Positions 39,551 to 48,472 of a stretch of DNA of 64,000 nt are shown here, piece by piece. The notes beneath the pieces were generated by a model. That model was not told the DNA's origin. It ran no database searches and saw only the letters and a program-made list of their open reading frames with translations. The DNA comes from Streptomyces nigra (GTDB taxonomy: Bacteria; Actinomycetota; Actinomycetes; Streptomycetales; Streptomycetaceae), in assembly GCF_003074055.1 (NCBI RefSeq), contig NZ_CP029043.1:4766501-4830500 (forward strand). The letters run 5' to 3'. Position 1 is the stretch's first letter; each line of letters opens with the position of its first letter. Made by a program: the position numbers and the translations under genes.

Positions 39551-41938
39551 ATGGGACGAGCGGAAGAGAGACGAGCGCGCGGGCGCAGTGGCCACCGCGC
39601 CGCGCCCCGGCGCTCCTCCGGGGTGCCCCCGCGCACCGGGGACGACGGGCCGACGGTCGTCGGCACACCGTCCGAGTCCGGCGGAGGCCGCGCCGCCGCC
39701 CGCCGTGCCGCCAAGGGCGCCGGCCGCGACGGCAAGGGCCGGATACGCCGGCTGTTCACCTGGAAGAAGATCCTCGGGACCTTCCTGGGCACCTGCCTGC
39801 TCGCCATCGGCTCCTTCATCGCGCTCTACCTGTACGTCGACGTCCCCGGCGACAACGCCGCCGCCCAGGCCGCGCAGCGCCAGAGCAACGTCTACAAGTA
39901 CAGCGACGGCAGCGTCCTCGCCCGCGCCGGCGACGTGAACCGCGAGATCGTCGACCTGTCCAAGGTCCCGAAGAAGGTCCAGTACACGTTCGTCGCCGCC
40001 GAGAACAAGAGCTTCTACAACGACCACGGCATCGACCTGAAGGGCACCGCCCGCGGTCTGCTCAACACCGCGATGGGCAAGGGCGCGCAGGGCGGCTCGA
40101 CCATCACCCAGCAGTACGTCAAGAACTACTACCTGAGCCAGGAGCAGACGGTCAGCCGCAAGCTCAAGGAGATGGTCATCTCCCTGAAGGTCGACCGCCA
40201 GATGACCAAGGACGACATCCTCGCCGGCTACATCAACACCAGCTACTACGGCCGCGGCGCCTACGGCATCCAGGCCGCCGCCCAGGCGTACTACCGCGTC
40301 GACGCCGAGAAGCTGACCGTCGAGCAGGGCGCCTACCTCGCCGCCCTCCTCCAGGCGCCCAGCCAGTACGACTGGTCGAGCGCGTCCGACACCGGCAAGA
40401 AGCTCGTCACCAACCGCTGGAACTACGTCCTCGACAACATGGTCGAGGAAGGCTGGCTGAAGCGCTCCGAACGCCAGGAGATGACCAAGCTGCCGGTGCC
40501 CAGGGAGCCCAAGCCCGCCGCGGGCCGCGAGGGCCAGAAGGGCTATCTGATCGAGCTGGCCAACCGTCAGCTCGAGGACCAGCTGATGGAGCAGCAGGGC
40601 CTCACCCGCTCCCAGGCCGAGGCCGCCGTCGTCGACCAGGGCTGGACCATCACCCTCAACGTCGACAAGAAGCGGCAGGCCGCGCTGGAGAAGGCCGTCA
40701 AGGCCGAACTCACCGCCCGGCTCGACCCGAAGAAGCGCAAGGTCGACAAGAACATCCAGGCCGGCGCCGTCTCCGTCGACCCCAAGACCGGGAAGATCGT
40801 CGCCCTCTACGGCGGCGAGGACTACTTCAAGCACTACACGAGCAACGCCACCCGCGCCGACTACCAGCCCGCCTCCACCTTCAAGCCGGTGATCCTCGCG
40901 GCCGCTCTGGAGAACGCCGCACAGACCCAGGACGGCGACCCGATCACCGCCGACACGGTCTACGACGGCACCAGCAAGCGCCCGGTCGTCGACGGCGGCG
41001 CCAAGGTCGGCTTCGCCCCGGAGAACGAGGACGACCAGGACTACGGCGACATCACCGTGCAGACGGCGATGAACAAGTCCGTCAACTCCGTCTTCGCGCA
41101 GATGGGCGTCGACGTCGGCATGAAGGACGTCATGGCCGTCGCCGGCGCGCTCGGCATGGACACCGAGGACGCCCAGGCCGTACCCGCCCAGACCCTGGGC
41201 ACCATGGGCGCCAGCCCGCTCCAGATGGCCGGCGTGTACGCCACCCTCGACAACCACGGCGTGAAGGTCACCCCCGGCATCCTCAAGGAGGCCGAGCACA
41301 ACACCCGCAAGGTCGAGATCCCCGACCCCGTCGGCGAGCGCGTCATCTCCCGCCGCGCCGCGGACACCGTCACCTCCGTCCTCACCGGCGTGGTCGACGA
41401 CGGCACCGCCCGCCAGGCCGTGGCGAACAACCCCAAGCGCAGCGGGCAGAAGGTCGCCGGCAAGACCGGCACCTCCGACGACAACAAGTCCGCCTGGTTC
41501 ACCGGCTACACGCCCGACCTGGTCACCTCCGTCGGCCTGTTCGGCGAGGACGCCAAGACCCACGCCCAGACCAAGATGTACGGCGCCGGCGGCTTCGACC
41601 GCGTCAACGGCGGCGGCTTCCCGGCGAAGATCTGGGCCTCGTACATGTTCGGCGTGACCAGGCCCGACGCGCGGTTCAGCCTCCAGACCGACCAGGGCGC
41701 CGGGGTCCGGCCCACCTGGACGCCGACGCCGTCGCAGACGCCGACCACCGAGGAACCGACCGACGAGCCCACCACCGAGGAACCGTCGGACGAGCCCACG
41801 ACCCAGGAACCGACCGACGAACCCACCACGCAGGAACCGACGGACGAGCCGACCACCCAGAAGCCCACGACCGACCCCACGGGCCGGCCCACGGGCGGCA
41901 TCACCCTGGACCCGGCCCGCCCCGACGACGAGGACTAG
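39551..41938 (+). CDS. Bifunctional class A penicillin-binding protein
   Basis: 795 residues. Cytosolic Arg-rich N-terminus (1-70), one membrane helix (about 74-96), a GT51 glycosyltransferase domain with catalytic Glu151 in VAAENKSFYNDHG and GGSTITQQYVKN, and a transpeptidase domain with PASTFKP (Ser442, Lys445), SVN (510-512) and KTG (638-640). A Thr/Glu/Pro tail of five 9-residue repeats ends the protein. It polymerises and cross-links peptidoglycan. ATG 39551 is chosen although its ribosome site is weak (GGAGCGGAAC). A strong terminator follows. Confidence 0.94.
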   Translation: MGRAEERRARGRSGHRAAPRRSSGVPPRTGDDGPTVVGTPSESGGGRAAARRAAKGAGRDGKGRIRRLFTWKKILGTFLGTCLLAIGSFIALYLYVDVPGDNAAAQAAQRQSNVYKYSDGSVLARAGDVNREIVDLSKVPKKVQYTFVAAENKSFYNDHGIDLKGTARGLLNTAMGKGAQGGSTITQQYVKNYYLSQEQTVSRKLKEMVISLKVDRQMTKDDILAGYINTSYYGRGAYGIQAAAQAYYRVDAEKLTVEQGAYLAALLQAPSQYDWSSASDTGKKLVTNRWNYVLDNMVEEGWLKRSERQEMTKLPVPREPKPAAGREGQKGYLIELANRQLEDQLMEQQGLTRSQAEAAVVDQGWTITLNVDKKRQAALEKAVKAELTARLDPKKRKVDKNIQAGAVSVDPKTGKIVALYGGEDYFKHYTSNATRADYQPASTFKPVILAAALENAAQTQDGDPITADTVYDGTSKRPVVDGGAKVGFAPENEDDQDYGDITVQTAMNKSVNSVFAQMGVDVGMKDVMAVAGALGMDTEDAQAVPAQTLGTMGASPLQMAGVYATLDNHGVKVTPGILKEAEHNTRKVEIPDPVGERVISRRAADTVTSVLTGVVDDGTARQAVANNPKRSGQKVAGKTGTSDDNKSAWFTGYTPDLVTSVGLFGEDAKTHAQTKMYGAGGFDRVNGGGFPAKIWASYMFGVTRPDARFSLQTDQGAGVRPTWTPTPSQTPTTEEPTDEPTTEEPSDEPTTQEPTDEPTTQEPTDEPTTQKPTTDPTGRPTGGITLDPARPDDED
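41744..41878 (+). repeat. 27-base tandem repeat coding the TTxEPxDEP tail of the penicillin-binding protein
   Basis: Five 27-base units encode TTEEPTDEP, TTEEPSDEP, TTQEPTDEP, TTQEPTDEP and TTQKPTTDP. The units differ mostly at third positions or by single residues. Such a tail is likely flexible, outside the membrane, and liable to copy-number change. Confidence 0.85.
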
Positions 41939-41946
41939 TACGGCCC

Positions 41947-41980
41947 GGCGCCGCGCCCTCCCAGGGGCGCGGCGCCTTCT
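41947..41980. terminator. Terminator between penicillin-binding protein and PP2C genes
   Basis: GGCGCCGCGCCC (41947-41958) and GGGCGCGGCGCC (41965-41976) form a perfect 12-bp stem with a 6-base loop, followed by TTCTTC on the plus strand. It lies between converging genes and may serve both. Confidence 0.8.
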
Positions 41981-44104
41981 TCAGCCCGCGGCCGAGCCGC
42001 GGTTCAGCTCGAACCAGACCACCTTGCCGGTGCTCAGCCGGGTCGCACCCCAGCGCCGCGCCAGCCGGTTCACCAGATACAGCCCGCGCCCGTCCTCGTC
42101 CGTGGCCCGCGCCTGCCGCAGCCGCGGCAGCTGCGGCACGTCGTCGCCGACCTCGCAGCGCAGCACATCCGTGCGCAGCAGCCGCAGCGTCACCGGACGG
42201 GAGGCGTACCGGACCGCGTTCGTCACGATCTCGCTCACCAGCAGCTCGACCGAGTCGGTCAGCTCCTCCATCCCCCAGCCCGACAGCGCGCCCCGGGCCA
42301 GCCGCCGGGCCCGCCCCGGCGCCGCGTCCTCCGGGTCCAGATGCCAGTACGCCACATCGCTCGGCGCGATCCCGTCGAACCGGGCGGCGAGCAGCGCGAT
42401 GTCGTCGTCACGGTCACCGGGACCGAGCATGTCCAGCACGTCGTCGCACAGCGCCTCCAGCGGCGGCGGATGGTCCGGGCCGGTCAGCTGCGCGGTCGCC
42501 GCGAGCTTCTCCCGCAGCTGCTCTATCCCGGTCCACACGTCCCGCAGCCGGGACTCCACCAGACCGTCCGTGTACAGCAGCAGGGTCGCCCCGGCCGGCG
42601 CGTCCAGCTCCACCGCCTCGAAGTCCACACCGCCGACACCGATCGGCGCGCCCGCCGGCACCCGCAGCACCTCGGCGTGCCCGCCCAGATGCAGCAGCAC
42701 CGGCGGCGGATGCCCGGCGTTGGCGATCGTGATCCGGTGCGCGACCGGGTCGTAGACGGCGTACAGGCAGGTCGCCATGCGGTCGGTGCCCAGCCGCTGC
42801 GCCTGCTCGTCCAGATGATGCAGCACCTCCTGCGGCGGCAGATCCAGCCCCGCGAGGGTCTGCGCCGTCGTCCGCAGCTGGCCCATGATCGCGGCGGAGG
42901 TCATGGAGTGCCCCATGACATCGCCCACCACCAGCGCCACCCGGCTGCCCGGCAGCGGGATCGCGTCGTACCAGTCGCCGCCCACCCGGGCGGTCTCCGC
43001 GGCCGGCAGATAGCGCGAGGCGAGCCGCACCCCCGTCGGACGCGGCAGCGTCTCCGGCAGCATCGTGCGCTGCAGCTCGTCCGCGATGTACGCCTCACGG
43101 CCGTACAGCACCGCCTTGTCGATGCCCAGCGCGCTGTGCGTGGCCAGCTGCGCCGCGACCAGCAGATCGTCCGGCTCGAACGCGAGCCGCTCCGGGCGGC
43201 GCAGGAACACCGCGGCGCCGATCACCCGGCGCCGCCCCCGCAGCGGGGCCAGGATCGCCCGCTGACCGTCCGGAATGATCGACTCGCCCTCCTCGCCGAG
43301 GAGTTCGGGCAGCGCGGCCCGCGCGGCGGGTGCGTCCGCGAACACCGGACGCACCCCGCGCAGCACCTCCGCCAGCGCGCCCCCGGGACGTACCTCGCAC
43401 AACTCGGCCGTCACCGCCGAAAGCCCGGACAGCTCCGCCGGGTCCGCGGGCGGTGCCGGCGGCAGGAAACCCTCGGTGTCCCGCTCCTCAGGAATCCGGT
43501 CCGTACGCCGCAGCCGCAGCACCACCGGCCCCGTCGGCCGCTCGTCCCCGACCGGCAGCGGGTCCCGCAGATAGACCAGGATCGCGTCGGAGAACGTCGG
43601 CACGGTCGCCCGGCACAGCCCCATCACGATCTCGTCCAGGTCTATGCCGCGCGCGATCCGCCGGGTCGCCGCGCCCACGAAACGCAGCCGGTCCCCGTCC
43701 CGCCGCATCGGCGTGGGACGGCCCGGCTGCACCCCCTGACCGGTCCGCCGCTCCGCGGACGCCGGGGGCTGCTCGGCACCCGGCTGCGGAGGAATCGCCT
43801 CCGGCGCCGGCCGTGGCCGGTGCGCGTCGGGCTCGGCGACGGAGGGCTGCGCGTGCTCGGGACCGTTGCCGACGATGACTGGGGGCTCCTTGCTCGGGCC
43901 GGACGGTGCGGTGGTGCCCGGCGTGGAAGGGGTCTCTCCGGTGCGGGCCTGCGCGGGTAACGCGGCACCGCCTCCGGAGGGGCGCGTGGACGTGGCGCGG
44001 GGCGCCGAGGAACGCGCGAGCGCCCCGCGGGGCTCCGCGGGGTCGACGCCCGCCTCGGGGCGCTCGTAGGAGGTCGGCTGCTCCGTCACGCCTCTCGAAT
44101 CCAT
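41981..44104 (-). CDS. GAF - PP2C (SpoIIE) phosphatase - HATPase regulator, with a TTA codon
   Basis: 707 residues. A Pro/Ala-rich disordered region (1-135) is followed by a GAF-type sensor (about 140-315, ATRRIARGIDLDEIVMGLC), a SpoIIE/PP2C phosphatase domain (about 330-540: VGGDWYDAIPLPGSRVALVV, GDVMGHSM, LLLYTDGLVE, DDIALLAARF) and an RsbW-like kinase domain (about 575-700, ELLVSEIVTNAVRYAS; DEDGRGLYLVNRLA). It should switch an anti-anti-sigma factor by (de)phosphorylation. Residue 49 is encoded by TTA, the leucine codon that needs bldA tRNA. ATG 44104 is used; GTG 44089 is an alternative. Confidence 0.9.
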   Translation of the reverse strand: MDSRGVTEQPTSYERPEAGVDPAEPRGALARSSAPRATSTRPSGGGAALPAQARTGETPSTPGTTAPSGPSKEPPVIVGNGPEHAQPSVAEPDAHRPRPAPEAIPPQPGAEQPPASAERRTGQGVQPGRPTPMRRDGDRLRFVGAATRRIARGIDLDEIVMGLCRATVPTFSDAILVYLRDPLPVGDERPTGPVVLRLRRTDRIPEERDTEGFLPPAPPADPAELSGLSAVTAELCEVRPGGALAEVLRGVRPVFADAPAARAALPELLGEEGESIIPDGQRAILAPLRGRRRVIGAAVFLRRPERLAFEPDDLLVAAQLATHSALGIDKAVLYGREAYIADELQRTMLPETLPRPTGVRLASRYLPAAETARVGGDWYDAIPLPGSRVALVVGDVMGHSMTSAAIMGQLRTTAQTLAGLDLPPQEVLHHLDEQAQRLGTDRMATCLYAVYDPVAHRITIANAGHPPPVLLHLGGHAEVLRVPAGAPIGVGGVDFEAVELDAPAGATLLLYTDGLVESRLRDVWTGIEQLREKLAATAQLTGPDHPPPLEALCDDVLDMLGPGDRDDDIALLAARFDGIAPSDVAYWHLDPEDAAPGRARRLARGALSGWGMEELTDSVELLVSEIVTNAVRYASRPVTLRLLRTDVLRCEVGDDVPQLPRLRQARATDEDGRGLYLVNRLARRWGATRLSTGKVVWFELNRGSAAG
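43958..43960 (-). other. In-frame TTA leucine codon (bldA target)
   Basis: Codons GCC GCG TTA CCC GCG give Ala-Ala-Leu-Pro-Ala in the disordered N-terminal part of the PP2C protein. It is the only in-frame TTA I found in the genes of this window. Confidence 0.85.
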
Positions 44105-44387
44105 CCGTCCGGGGCTGCGCGCCACGCGTGCAGTTCGTCCCGCCGAGACTCCGATACCCGCAATACATGCCCCGGGAACGGAAATCCCGCGTGACCAGAG
44201 GCAGTTCCTGTGCCACCCGTGCGGTACCGGCGCCGGTCCGTGCCGGCGCCGCCCTGGTAACCCTCGCTCACGTCCTGCCGCCCCTCGGTGACGATCGGTC
44301 AAGCCCGGCGCTTCGTCCGTCAGTTGTCCCCGCGCGCCCGTGCGGAGGACGATCCTACGTTTCTTGCAGGGGGGCGCATCAAGGGTC
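44105..44387 (-). other. Leader region of the PP2C regulator gene
   Basis: 283 bases between the DUF402 gene and the PP2C gene. On the minus strand, TTGATG with TAGGAT 19 bases later (about 44380-44350) looks like a promoter and would give a leader of about 240 bases. It contains a perfect stem GGCGCCGG (44229-44236) / CCGGCGCC (44243-44250). A TTGACC also occurs. No gene seen. Confidence 0.4.
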
Positions 44388-45083
44388 TCATGACGACAGA
44401 CGCGCGGGCGTACGGTCCCAGTCCTCAGGCAAAGAAGGTACAGCCCAGGACGGATCGGGGCGCCAGTTCTGCCAGCCGTCGCGGAACGGCGGCCCCCATG
44501 CGCGGATCACCTCCACCGCCGACTCCCCGGCCCGGCGCACCCGCGCGGCCAGCGGCTCGTCCACCAGACCGTCCCGCCGGGCCTGCGCGAACTCGTCCTC
44601 GTCCCGCCAGTGCCAACTGCGGTCCGGATGCACCGAGATGTCGAGGAAGTGGTCCTCGGAATCCACCCCGCCAGCCCAACGGGCCAGCGGCTCCTCCAGG
44701 TTCACGTACCAGTTCTTGAACCGCCAGCCCGGCTCCCAGAACAACCACACCGACCACGGCTCACCCGGCCGCGCCAGCTTCAGCACCCCGGTCCCGAACC
44801 AGCGGCCCCGCGCGACGGTACGCGGCTTGGTGTACCGGGTCCGCAGCGGCTCCAGATGTATCGCCGTCCCGTCGGTCAGCACCGGCTTGACGCACTCCGT
44901 GCCCGGCGCGAGCCACACCGCGAGCAGCTCCTCGTCGTCACGGACGACGGTGACCGGGCGCGCGATGTGGAAACGCGGGCCCGCGTTCTCCCGGTACCGC
45001 CACAGGATGTGCGAGCCGGGGGCCCAGAAGCCCGTCGACCCGCCCGTTTCCACTTCCGTCGTCACCGACCCGCCGTCTGCCAT
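44388..45083 (-). CDS. DUF402 (FomD-like) domain protein
   Basis: 231 residues, no signal. DUF402 core: WLFWEPGWRFKNWYVNLEEP, SEDHFLDISVHPDRSWHWRD and DEDEFAQARRDGLVDEPLA. Members include FomD-type nucleotide-phosphonate hydrolases that need divalent metal; acidic and Lys/Tyr residues of that site are present (KNWYVNLEEP, DEDEF). Substrate not predicted. The ATG is 6 bases after TAATAT on the minus strand (45095-45090), which suggests a leaderless mRNA. Confidence 0.85.
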   Translation of the reverse strand: MADGGSVTTEVETGGSTGFWAPGSHILWRYRENAGPRFHIARPVTVVRDDEELLAVWLAPGTECVKPVLTDGTAIHLEPLRTRYTKPRTVARGRWFGTGVLKLARPGEPWSVWLFWEPGWRFKNWYVNLEEPLARWAGGVDSEDHFLDISVHPDRSWHWRDEDEFAQARRDGLVDEPLAARVRRAGESAVEVIRAWGPPFRDGWQNWRPDPSWAVPSLPEDWDRTPARLSS

Positions 45084-45089
45084 GCACAG

Positions 45090-45095
45090 ATATTA
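45090..45095 (-). promoter_or_regulatory. -10 element TAATAT of the DUF402 gene, leaderless start
   Basis: TAATAT is a near-consensus -10 in a GC-rich setting, ending 6 bases before the ATG at 45083. Transcription would begin at or next to the start codon. Confidence 0.55.
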
Positions 45096-45155
45096 GGTGC
45101 CCCAGGCACGCGACGCTGCGAGACGGGTCACGGTTCACGCCTTCGTGACCACCGG

Positions 45156-46559
45156 TCACGGCCGCGTCATCCGCAGCACGTCCAGCGCCTCGTCCAACTG
45201 CTCCAGCGTCAGGTCGCCGCGGTCCACGTACCCGCCGTCCAGGACGACCTCGCGGATGGTCCGGCGCTCCGCCAGCGCCCGCTTGGCGACCTTGGCGGCC
45301 TCCTCGTACCCGATGTACTTGTTCAGCGGCGTGACGACCGACGGCGAGGACTCCGCGTACTCCCGGGCCCGTTCGCGGTGCGCCACGATGCCGTCGACCG
45401 TCCGGTCGGCCAGCAGCCGGGACACGTTCGCGAGCAGCCGCACCGACTCCAGCACGTTCTTCGCGATCACCGGCAGCATCACGTTCAGCTCGAAGTTGCC
45501 GGCCGCCCCCGCGGTGGCCACCGTGGCGTCGTTGCCGACGACCTGCGCGGCGACCATCAGCACGGCCTCCGGGATGACCGGGTTGACCTTGCCCGGCATG
45601 ATCGACGACCCCGGCTGCAGATCGGGCAGCGAGATCTCGGCCAGCCCGGTGCGCGGCCCGGACGCCATCCACCGCAGATCGTTGGCGATCTTCGTCAGGC
45701 TCACGGCGATCGTCCGCAGCTGCCCGCTGGTCTCCACGACGCCGTCCCGGGCGCCCTGCGCCTCGAAGTGGTCGCGCGCCTCGGTCAGCGGCAGCCCGGT
45801 GACCCGGGCGACCTCCTCGATGACGGCGGCGGAGAACCCGGGCGGGGTGTTGATCCCGGTGCCGACGGCCGTACCGCCCAGCGGCAGCTCGGCGAGCCGG
45901 GGCAGCGAGGCCCGCAGCCGCTCGACGCCGTACCGGACCTGGGCCGCGTACCCGCCGAACTCCTGACCGAGCGTCACGGGCGTGGCGTCCATCAGATGCG
46001 TCCGCCCCGACTTCACGACGTCGGCGAACTCCCCGGCCTTGCGCTCCAGGGCCGCCGCGAGGTGCTCGAGCGCCGGGATCAGGTCCCGGGTGACGGCGGC
46101 GGTGGCCGCGATGTGGATCGAGGACGGGAAGACGTCGTTCGACGACTGGGACGCGTTGACGTGGTCGTTCGGGTGCACGTCCCGGCCGAGCCGCTCGGTC
46201 GCCAGCGTCGCGAGCACCTCGTTGGTGTTCATGTTGGACGAGGTGCCGGACCCGGTCTGGAACACGTCCACGGGGAAGTGCTCGTCCCACCGGCCCTCGG
46301 CGACCTCCGCGGCCGCCTCCTGGATCGCCTCGGCGACGTCCTTGTCGAGCACCCCGAGCCGCGCGTTCACCTTCGCGGCGGCACCCTTGATCCGGGCGAG
46401 CGCCTCGATGTGCGCCCGCTCGATGCGCTGCCCGGACACGGGGAAGTTCTCCACGGCCCGCTGGGTCTGCGCCCGCCACTTGGCGTGCGCGGGCACCCGC
46501 ACCTCACCCATCGAGTCGTGCTCGACCCGGTACCCGTCCCTGTCCTGTCCGTCGGTCAT
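45156..46559 (-). CDS. fumC: Fumarate hydratase class II
   Basis: 467 residues, the full length of the class II fumarase. Reversibly hydrates fumarate to malate in the TCA cycle. Seen: TGSGTSSNMNTNEV, SQSSNDVFPSS, KSGRTHLMDATPVTLGQEF and the signature GSSIMPGKVNPV with the catalytic Ser loop. No metal is needed. It lies 77 bases downstream of the class I fumarase gene in the same direction; the two may share a transcript. Starts at ATG 46559. Confidence 0.95.
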   Translation of the reverse strand: MTDGQDRDGYRVEHDSMGEVRVPAHAKWRAQTQRAVENFPVSGQRIERAHIEALARIKGAAAKVNARLGVLDKDVAEAIQEAAAEVAEGRWDEHFPVDVFQTGSGTSSNMNTNEVLATLATERLGRDVHPNDHVNASQSSNDVFPSSIHIAATAAVTRDLIPALEHLAAALERKAGEFADVVKSGRTHLMDATPVTLGQEFGGYAAQVRYGVERLRASLPRLAELPLGGTAVGTGINTPPGFSAAVIEEVARVTGLPLTEARDHFEAQGARDGVVETSGQLRTIAVSLTKIANDLRWMASGPRTGLAEISLPDLQPGSSIMPGKVNPVIPEAVLMVAAQVVGNDATVATAGAAGNFELNVMLPVIAKNVLESVRLLANVSRLLADRTVDGIVAHRERAREYAESSPSVVTPLNKYIGYEEAAKVAKRALAERRTIREVVLDGGYVDRGDLTLEQLDEALDVLRMTRP

Positions 46560-46636
46560 CGACGATCACCTCCACGTGTCACAGCACCGGCACCCCGACC
46601 ACTGTTCCCCGCGGAGGCGGATCGTCACCGCGCGGC

Positions 46637-48313
46637 TCAGCCGAGCCCGGGGCCGCGTACCGGAATGGACGTGAAGGTGGGCGCCGGCGCGGGATCCTGG
46701 AAGAAGTCGTTTCCCTTGTCGTCGACGACGACGAAGGCCGGGAAGTCCTCGACCTCGATCTTCCAGACCGCCTCCATGCCGAGCTCCTCGTACTCGACGA
46801 CCTCGACCTTCTTGATGCAGTCCTGGGCGAGGCGGGCGGCCGGGCCGCCGATGGAGCCGAGGTAGAAGCCGCCGTGGGTGCCGCACGCGTCGGTGACCTG
46901 CTTGCTGCGGTTGCCCTTGGCGAGCATCACCTTGGAGCCGCCCGCGGCCTGGAACTGCTCGACGTAGGAGTCCATGCGGCCGGCCGTCGTCGGGCCGAAG
47001 GAGCCGGACGCGTAGCCCTCGGGGGTCTTCGCGGGACCGGCGTAGTACACCGGGTGGTCCTTGAGGTACTGCGGCATCTCCTCGCCCGCGTCCAGCCGCT
47101 CCTTGATCTTGGCGTGCGCGATGTCGCGGGCCACGACCAGCGGGCCGGAGAGGGACAGGCGGGTCTTGACCGGGTACTTCGTCAGCTCGGCCAGGATGGT
47201 GTCCATCGGCTGGTTGAGGTCGATCTTCACGACGTCCCCGGACTCGTCCAGGTGCTCGTCGGTGGTGTCCGGCAGGAAGCGCGCCGGGTCGGTCTCCAGC
47301 TGCTCCAGGAAGACGCCCTCGGCGGTGATCTTCGCGACGGCCTGGCGGTCGGCGGAGCAGGAGACGGCGAGGGCGACCGGGCAGGACGCGCCGTGCCGGG
47401 GGAGGCGGATCACGCGGACGTCGTGGCAGAAGTACTTGCCGCCGAACTGCGCGCCGATGCCGATCTTCTGGGTGAGCTCGAAGACCTTCTGCTCCAGCTC
47501 CTTGTCGCGGAAGCCGTGGCCGAGCTCGGAGCCCTCGGCGGGGATCTCGTCCAGGTAGTGCGCGGAGGCGTACTTGGCGGTCTTGAGCGCGTACTCGGCG
47601 GAGGTGCCGCCGACGACGATGGCCAGGTGGTACGGCGGGCAGGCGGCCGTACCGAGGGAGCGGATCTTCTCCTCCAGGAACTTCATCATGGAGACCTCGT
47701 TCAGGACGGCCTTCGTCTCCTGGTAGAGGAAGCTCTTGTTGGCCGAGCCGCCGCCCTTGGCCATGAAGAGGAACTTGTAGGCGCCGCCGTCGGTGGCGTA
47801 CAGCTCGATCTGGGCGGGGAGGTTGGAGCCGGTGTTCTTCTCCTCCCACATGGTGAGAGGGGCCATCTGCGAGTAGCGCAGGTTCAGGTTCTGGTAGGCG
47901 TCGTAGATGCCCTTGGAGAGGGCCTTCTCGTCCTCGCCCTGGGTCAGCACGTTCTGGCCGCGCTTGCCCATGACGATCGCGGTGCCGGTGTCCTGGCACA
48001 TCGGGAGGACGCCGGCGGCCGCGATGTTCGCGTTCTTCAGCAGGTCCAGCGCGACGAACTTGTCGTTGCTGGACGCCTCGGGGTCGTCGATGATCCGGCG
48101 CAGCTGGGCGAGGTGCGCGGGGCGCAGGTAGTGCTGGATGTCGTGGATGGCCTCCTCGGCGAGCTTGCGCAGCGCCTCGGGCTCCACCTTGAGGAAGGTC
48201 CGCCCGTCGGCCTCGAAGGTGGAGACACCCTCGGAGGTCACCAGCCGGTACGGGGTGGTGTCCTCTCCCATGGGGAGCAGATCGGTGTACGCGAACTCAG
48301 GCATCTCGCCCAT
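46637..48313 (-). CDS. Fumarate hydratase class I (Fe-S)
   Basis: 558 residues with both alpha and beta parts of the one-subunit class I enzyme. Cysteines in VLPMCQDTGTAI, in the ALAVSC region and in DACGTHGGFYLGS are candidates for the 4Fe-4S ligands. KGGGSANKSFLYQ and LSLSGPLVVARDIAHAKI are class I features. It performs the same reaction as FumC but is oxygen- and superoxide-sensitive. Being placed directly before fumC gives the cell a back-up when the cluster is damaged. Confidence 0.93.
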   Translation of the reverse strand: MGEMPEFAYTDLLPMGEDTTPYRLVTSEGVSTFEADGRTFLKVEPEALRKLAEEAIHDIQHYLRPAHLAQLRRIIDDPEASSNDKFVALDLLKNANIAAAGVLPMCQDTGTAIVMGKRGQNVLTQGEDEKALSKGIYDAYQNLNLRYSQMAPLTMWEEKNTGSNLPAQIELYATDGGAYKFLFMAKGGGSANKSFLYQETKAVLNEVSMMKFLEEKIRSLGTAACPPYHLAIVVGGTSAEYALKTAKYASAHYLDEIPAEGSELGHGFRDKELEQKVFELTQKIGIGAQFGGKYFCHDVRVIRLPRHGASCPVALAVSCSADRQAVAKITAEGVFLEQLETDPARFLPDTTDEHLDESGDVVKIDLNQPMDTILAELTKYPVKTRLSLSGPLVVARDIAHAKIKERLDAGEEMPQYLKDHPVYYAGPAKTPEGYASGSFGPTTAGRMDSYVEQFQAAGGSKVMLAKGNRSKQVTDACGTHGGFYLGSIGGPAARLAQDCIKKVEVVEYEELGMEAVWKIEVEDFPAFVVVDDKGNDFFQDPAPAPTFTSIPVRGPGLG

Positions 48314-48472
48314 TCCTCACTCGACAGACAGCGGCTGGCCTCCGTTGGCAGCGTCCACCAGCGTAGAACCTGCCTCCGACGGCGAGCCTGTGAGGTAAGG
48401 CTCAGTTCGGTGACCGGCGGACGAATCGGCCGAGGGCTATCGCGATCTATCGTGTTTCGGTACGCTGCTGCC

